Of a stretch of 39,484 bases of DNA, positions 38,255 to 39,484 are shown in pieces. This DNA comes from Bacteriovoracaceae bacterium (GTDB taxonomy: Bacteria > Bdellovibrionota > UBA2394). How positions within the stretch are numbered: position 1 is the stretch's first letter; each line of letters begins with the position of its first letter. A model generated the notes under the pieces. It was not told the origin of the DNA and searched no databases. It saw only the letters and a program-made list of their open reading frames with translations. A program made the position numbers and the translations under genes. Where the stretch lies: contig JAQBPA010000072.1 in the NCBI GenBank assembly GCA_028287765.1, positions 1-39,484 on the forward strand, written 5' to 3'.

Positions 38255-39418
38255 ATGCAACCCTACGACGGCGTCGATTTTTTGAATTTAGATGAACTAC
38301 TATCGGATCAAGAAAAGCAGATTAGACAAAGCGTAAGAACTTTTGTGAGCGATAAGTTTCTTCCTGTGGTGGCAGAACATTATCAAGCCGGAACTTTTCC
38401 TTTTAATTTAGTTCCAGAAATCGGAGCCATGGGGCTTCTGGGCTGCAACCTTCAGGGATATGACTGCGCAGGGCTCAATGATATTGAATACGGACTCATC
38501 ATGATGGAGCTTGAGCGCGGCGATAGCGGACTCAGGTCTCTTGCTTCGGTTCAAACATCTCTTTGCATGTATCCGATTTATTCATTTGGAACGGAAGAGC
38601 AAAAAAAGAAGTGGCTTCCGCCCATGGCGAAGGGCGAAAAAATTGGCTGCTTTGGCCTTACGGAGCCCGACTTTGGCAGCAATCCTTCTGGCATGCTTTC
38701 AACCGCTGTCAAAAAGGGAAAAAGTTTTATTTTAAACGGTACGAAACGTTGGATCACCAATGCAAGTGTCGCGGACATTTCTATCGTTTGGGCAAAATAC
38801 GATGGCGACATTCAAGGTTTTCTCATTCCCAAAAATACTCCAGGTTATTTGCCAAAAGAAATTGGTGGAAAACTTTCTCTTCGATGTTCGGTGACGGGGG
38901 AGTTTGTCATGGATCATTGCGAAATTCCCGAAGAAAATATTTTAAAGAATGCGCGTGGATTAAAAGCAGCGCTGATGTGCTTGAGTTCTGCTCGATATGG
39001 AATCGCCTGGGGCGCGCTCGGAGCTGCGATGGCGTGTTATCACGAAGCACTCAACTATGCGAAGGAGCGCGAAGTGTTCGGTACTCCACTCGCACAAAAG
39101 CAACTCGTTCAATCGAAATTAGTTTGGATGATCACCGAAATTACCAAAGGCCAACTTCTTGCTCTCAGACTCGGGCAATTAAAACAATCCGGAAAAATCA
39201 GACCTCATCAAATTTCGATGGGCAAAATGAACAATGTTCAAATGGCTCTCGAAATCGCTCGCGTCGCTCGAGATATTTTGGGCGCGAGCGGAATTAGTGA
39301 TGAATATCAGTGTATGCGCCACAGCTGTAATCTCGAGAGTGTGAATACGTATGAAGGCACTTACGATGTGCATAAACTCATCATCGGCGAAAAAATTACG
39401 GGCCTAAACGCCTTCTAG
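38255..39418 (+). CDS. gcdH: Glutaryl-CoA dehydrogenase-like acyl-CoA dehydrogenase
   Basis: The 387-residue FAD enzyme has the acyl-CoA dehydrogenase fold: CFGLTEPDFGSNPSGM (FAD and substrate loop), YLPKEIGGKLSLRCSVTGEF, REVFGTPLAQKQLVQSKL, and the C-terminal catalytic region NLESVNTYEGTYDVH with the Glu base. GISDEYQCMRH and ARYGIAWGALGA are shared with glutaryl-CoA dehydrogenases, which convert glutaryl-CoA to crotonyl-CoA with CO2 release (lysine and tryptophan catabolism). The start ATG 38255 has AAGGAAGAG upstream. It is co-directional with the CNNM gene but functionally unrelated. The substrate assignment is likely though not certain among acyl-CoA dehydrogenases. Confidence 0.9.
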   Translation: MQPYDGVDFLNLDELLSDQEKQIRQSVRTFVSDKFLPVVAEHYQAGTFPFNLVPEIGAMGLLGCNLQGYDCAGLNDIEYGLIMMELERGDSGLRSLASVQTSLCMYPIYSFGTEEQKKKWLPPMAKGEKIGCFGLTEPDFGSNPSGMLSTAVKKGKSFILNGTKRWITNASVADISIVWAKYDGDIQGFLIPKNTPGYLPKEIGGKLSLRCSVTGEFVMDHCEIPEENILKNARGLKAALMCLSSARYGIAWGALGAAMACYHEALNYAKEREVFGTPLAQKQLVQSKLVWMITEITKGQLLALRLGQLKQSGKIRPHQISMGKMNNVQMALEIARVARDILGASGISDEYQCMRHSCNLESVNTYEGTYDVHKLIIGEKITGLNAF

Positions 39419-39424
39419 AGAGCG

Positions 39425-39453
39425 TTGACTTGAGGTATACAATCGTATACCGT
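39425..39453 (+). promoter_or_regulatory. Promoter with palindromic operator at the window end
   Basis: TTGACT (39425-39430) is followed by a perfect inverted repeat GGTATAC-N4-GTATACC (39434-39451) overlapping the -10 region (TATACC at 15 bp or TACCGT at 17 bp spacing). The layout mirrors the toxin-antitoxin promoter at 17427 and leads into an ATG only 8 bp after the -10. Confidence 0.65.
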
Positions 39454-39461
39454 AAGGGTAT

Positions 39462-39484
39462 ATGAAAGCCGTAGAAAAAAAAGC
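39462..39484 (+). CDS. Start of a gene cut by the window end
   Basis: Only seven codons are present (M-K-A-V-E-K-K). The compact promoter with palindromic operator suggests an autoregulated small protein such as an antitoxin or a transcription regulator. Nothing further can be said. Confidence 0.4.

Noticed and set aside
38563-39297. 244-aa plus-strand ORF inside the acyl-CoA dehydrogenase gene
   Set aside because: A frame shadow of gcdH with Trp/Cys/Arg-rich random composition.

Overview
The window looks like the chromosome of a free-living, AT-leaning Gram-negative bacterium. There are two lipoproteins with lipoboxes, many Sec-type signal peptides, an NtrC-family two-component pair, hopanoid/sterol-type isoprenoid synthases and sialic-acid-like sugar genes. 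A member or relative of the Bdellovibrionota/Oligoflexia would fit, but this is an impression from gene content, not a demonstrated placement. Coding density is high. Many neighbours overlap by 4 bp (ATGA) and several convergent genes abut within a few bases.

Layout. 1-3.2 kb: end of a biotin-dependent acyl-CoA carboxylase subunit plus HMG-CoA lyase (leucine breakdown), a small membrane protein, a HAD phosphatase and a small secreted protein. 3.2-9.8 kb: a UvrD-type helicase fused to an Fe-S RecB-like nuclease, grpE, an unknown helical protein and leuS. 9.9-15.3 kb: one long operon, a HIT protein followed by a nonulosonic (pseudaminic-type) acid cluster (SpsF-like cytidylyltransferase, PseH-like acetyltransferase, PseI-like synthase, WbpG/PseA-like amidotransferase with its HisH2 and HisF2 partners). 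It predicts an acetamidino-modified surface sugar, but pseB, pseC and pseG are absent here. 15.3-17.3 kb: ung-tadA-lipoprotein operon. 17.4-21.2 kb: the most accessory part. It holds a Phd/ParE-type toxin-antitoxin pair, tRNA-Ala(CGC), two further copies of the tRNA 3' end (attachment-site-like), a broken cupin gene, a secreted protein, a gamma-glutamylcyclotransferase-like protein and a degenerate J-domain protein. 21.5-25.3 kb: a secreted clostripain-type protease and a histidine kinase/response regulator pair whose regulator has lost the GAFTGA loop. 25.3-28.6 kb: an OmpA-like lipoprotein, a DUF971 protein, a methyltransferase and a CBS-less IMPDH/GMP-reductase. 28.6-30.2 kb: a secreted unknown, tRNA-Arg(TCG) amid tRNA-like debris and a DUF2203 protein. 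30.2-34.8 kb: split transketolase, free methionine-R-sulfoxide reductase, two divergent overlapping squalene/phytoene synthases and a PduO-type cobalamin adenosyltransferase. 34.8-39.5 kb: a secreted HAD phosphatase behind a TPP riboswitch, a lipocalin-like protein, a DnaQ-type exonuclease, a CNNM/CorC-type membrane protein, a glutaryl-CoA dehydrogenase and the first codons of a gene with a palindromic operator.

Most notable points: (i) a TPP riboswitch on the minus strand at about 35.6 kb, in front of an exported DUF2608/HAD phosphatase of unknown function, which suggests extracytoplasmic thiamine-phosphate salvage; (ii) the truncated acetamidino-nonulosonate cluster, with a HisF paralogue that has lost its catalytic Asp; (iii) the tRNA-Ala 3'-end repeats delimiting a small, integrase-free island; (iv) the GAFTGA-less NtrC-family regulator; and (v) the head-to-head overlapping squalene-synthase-like genes.
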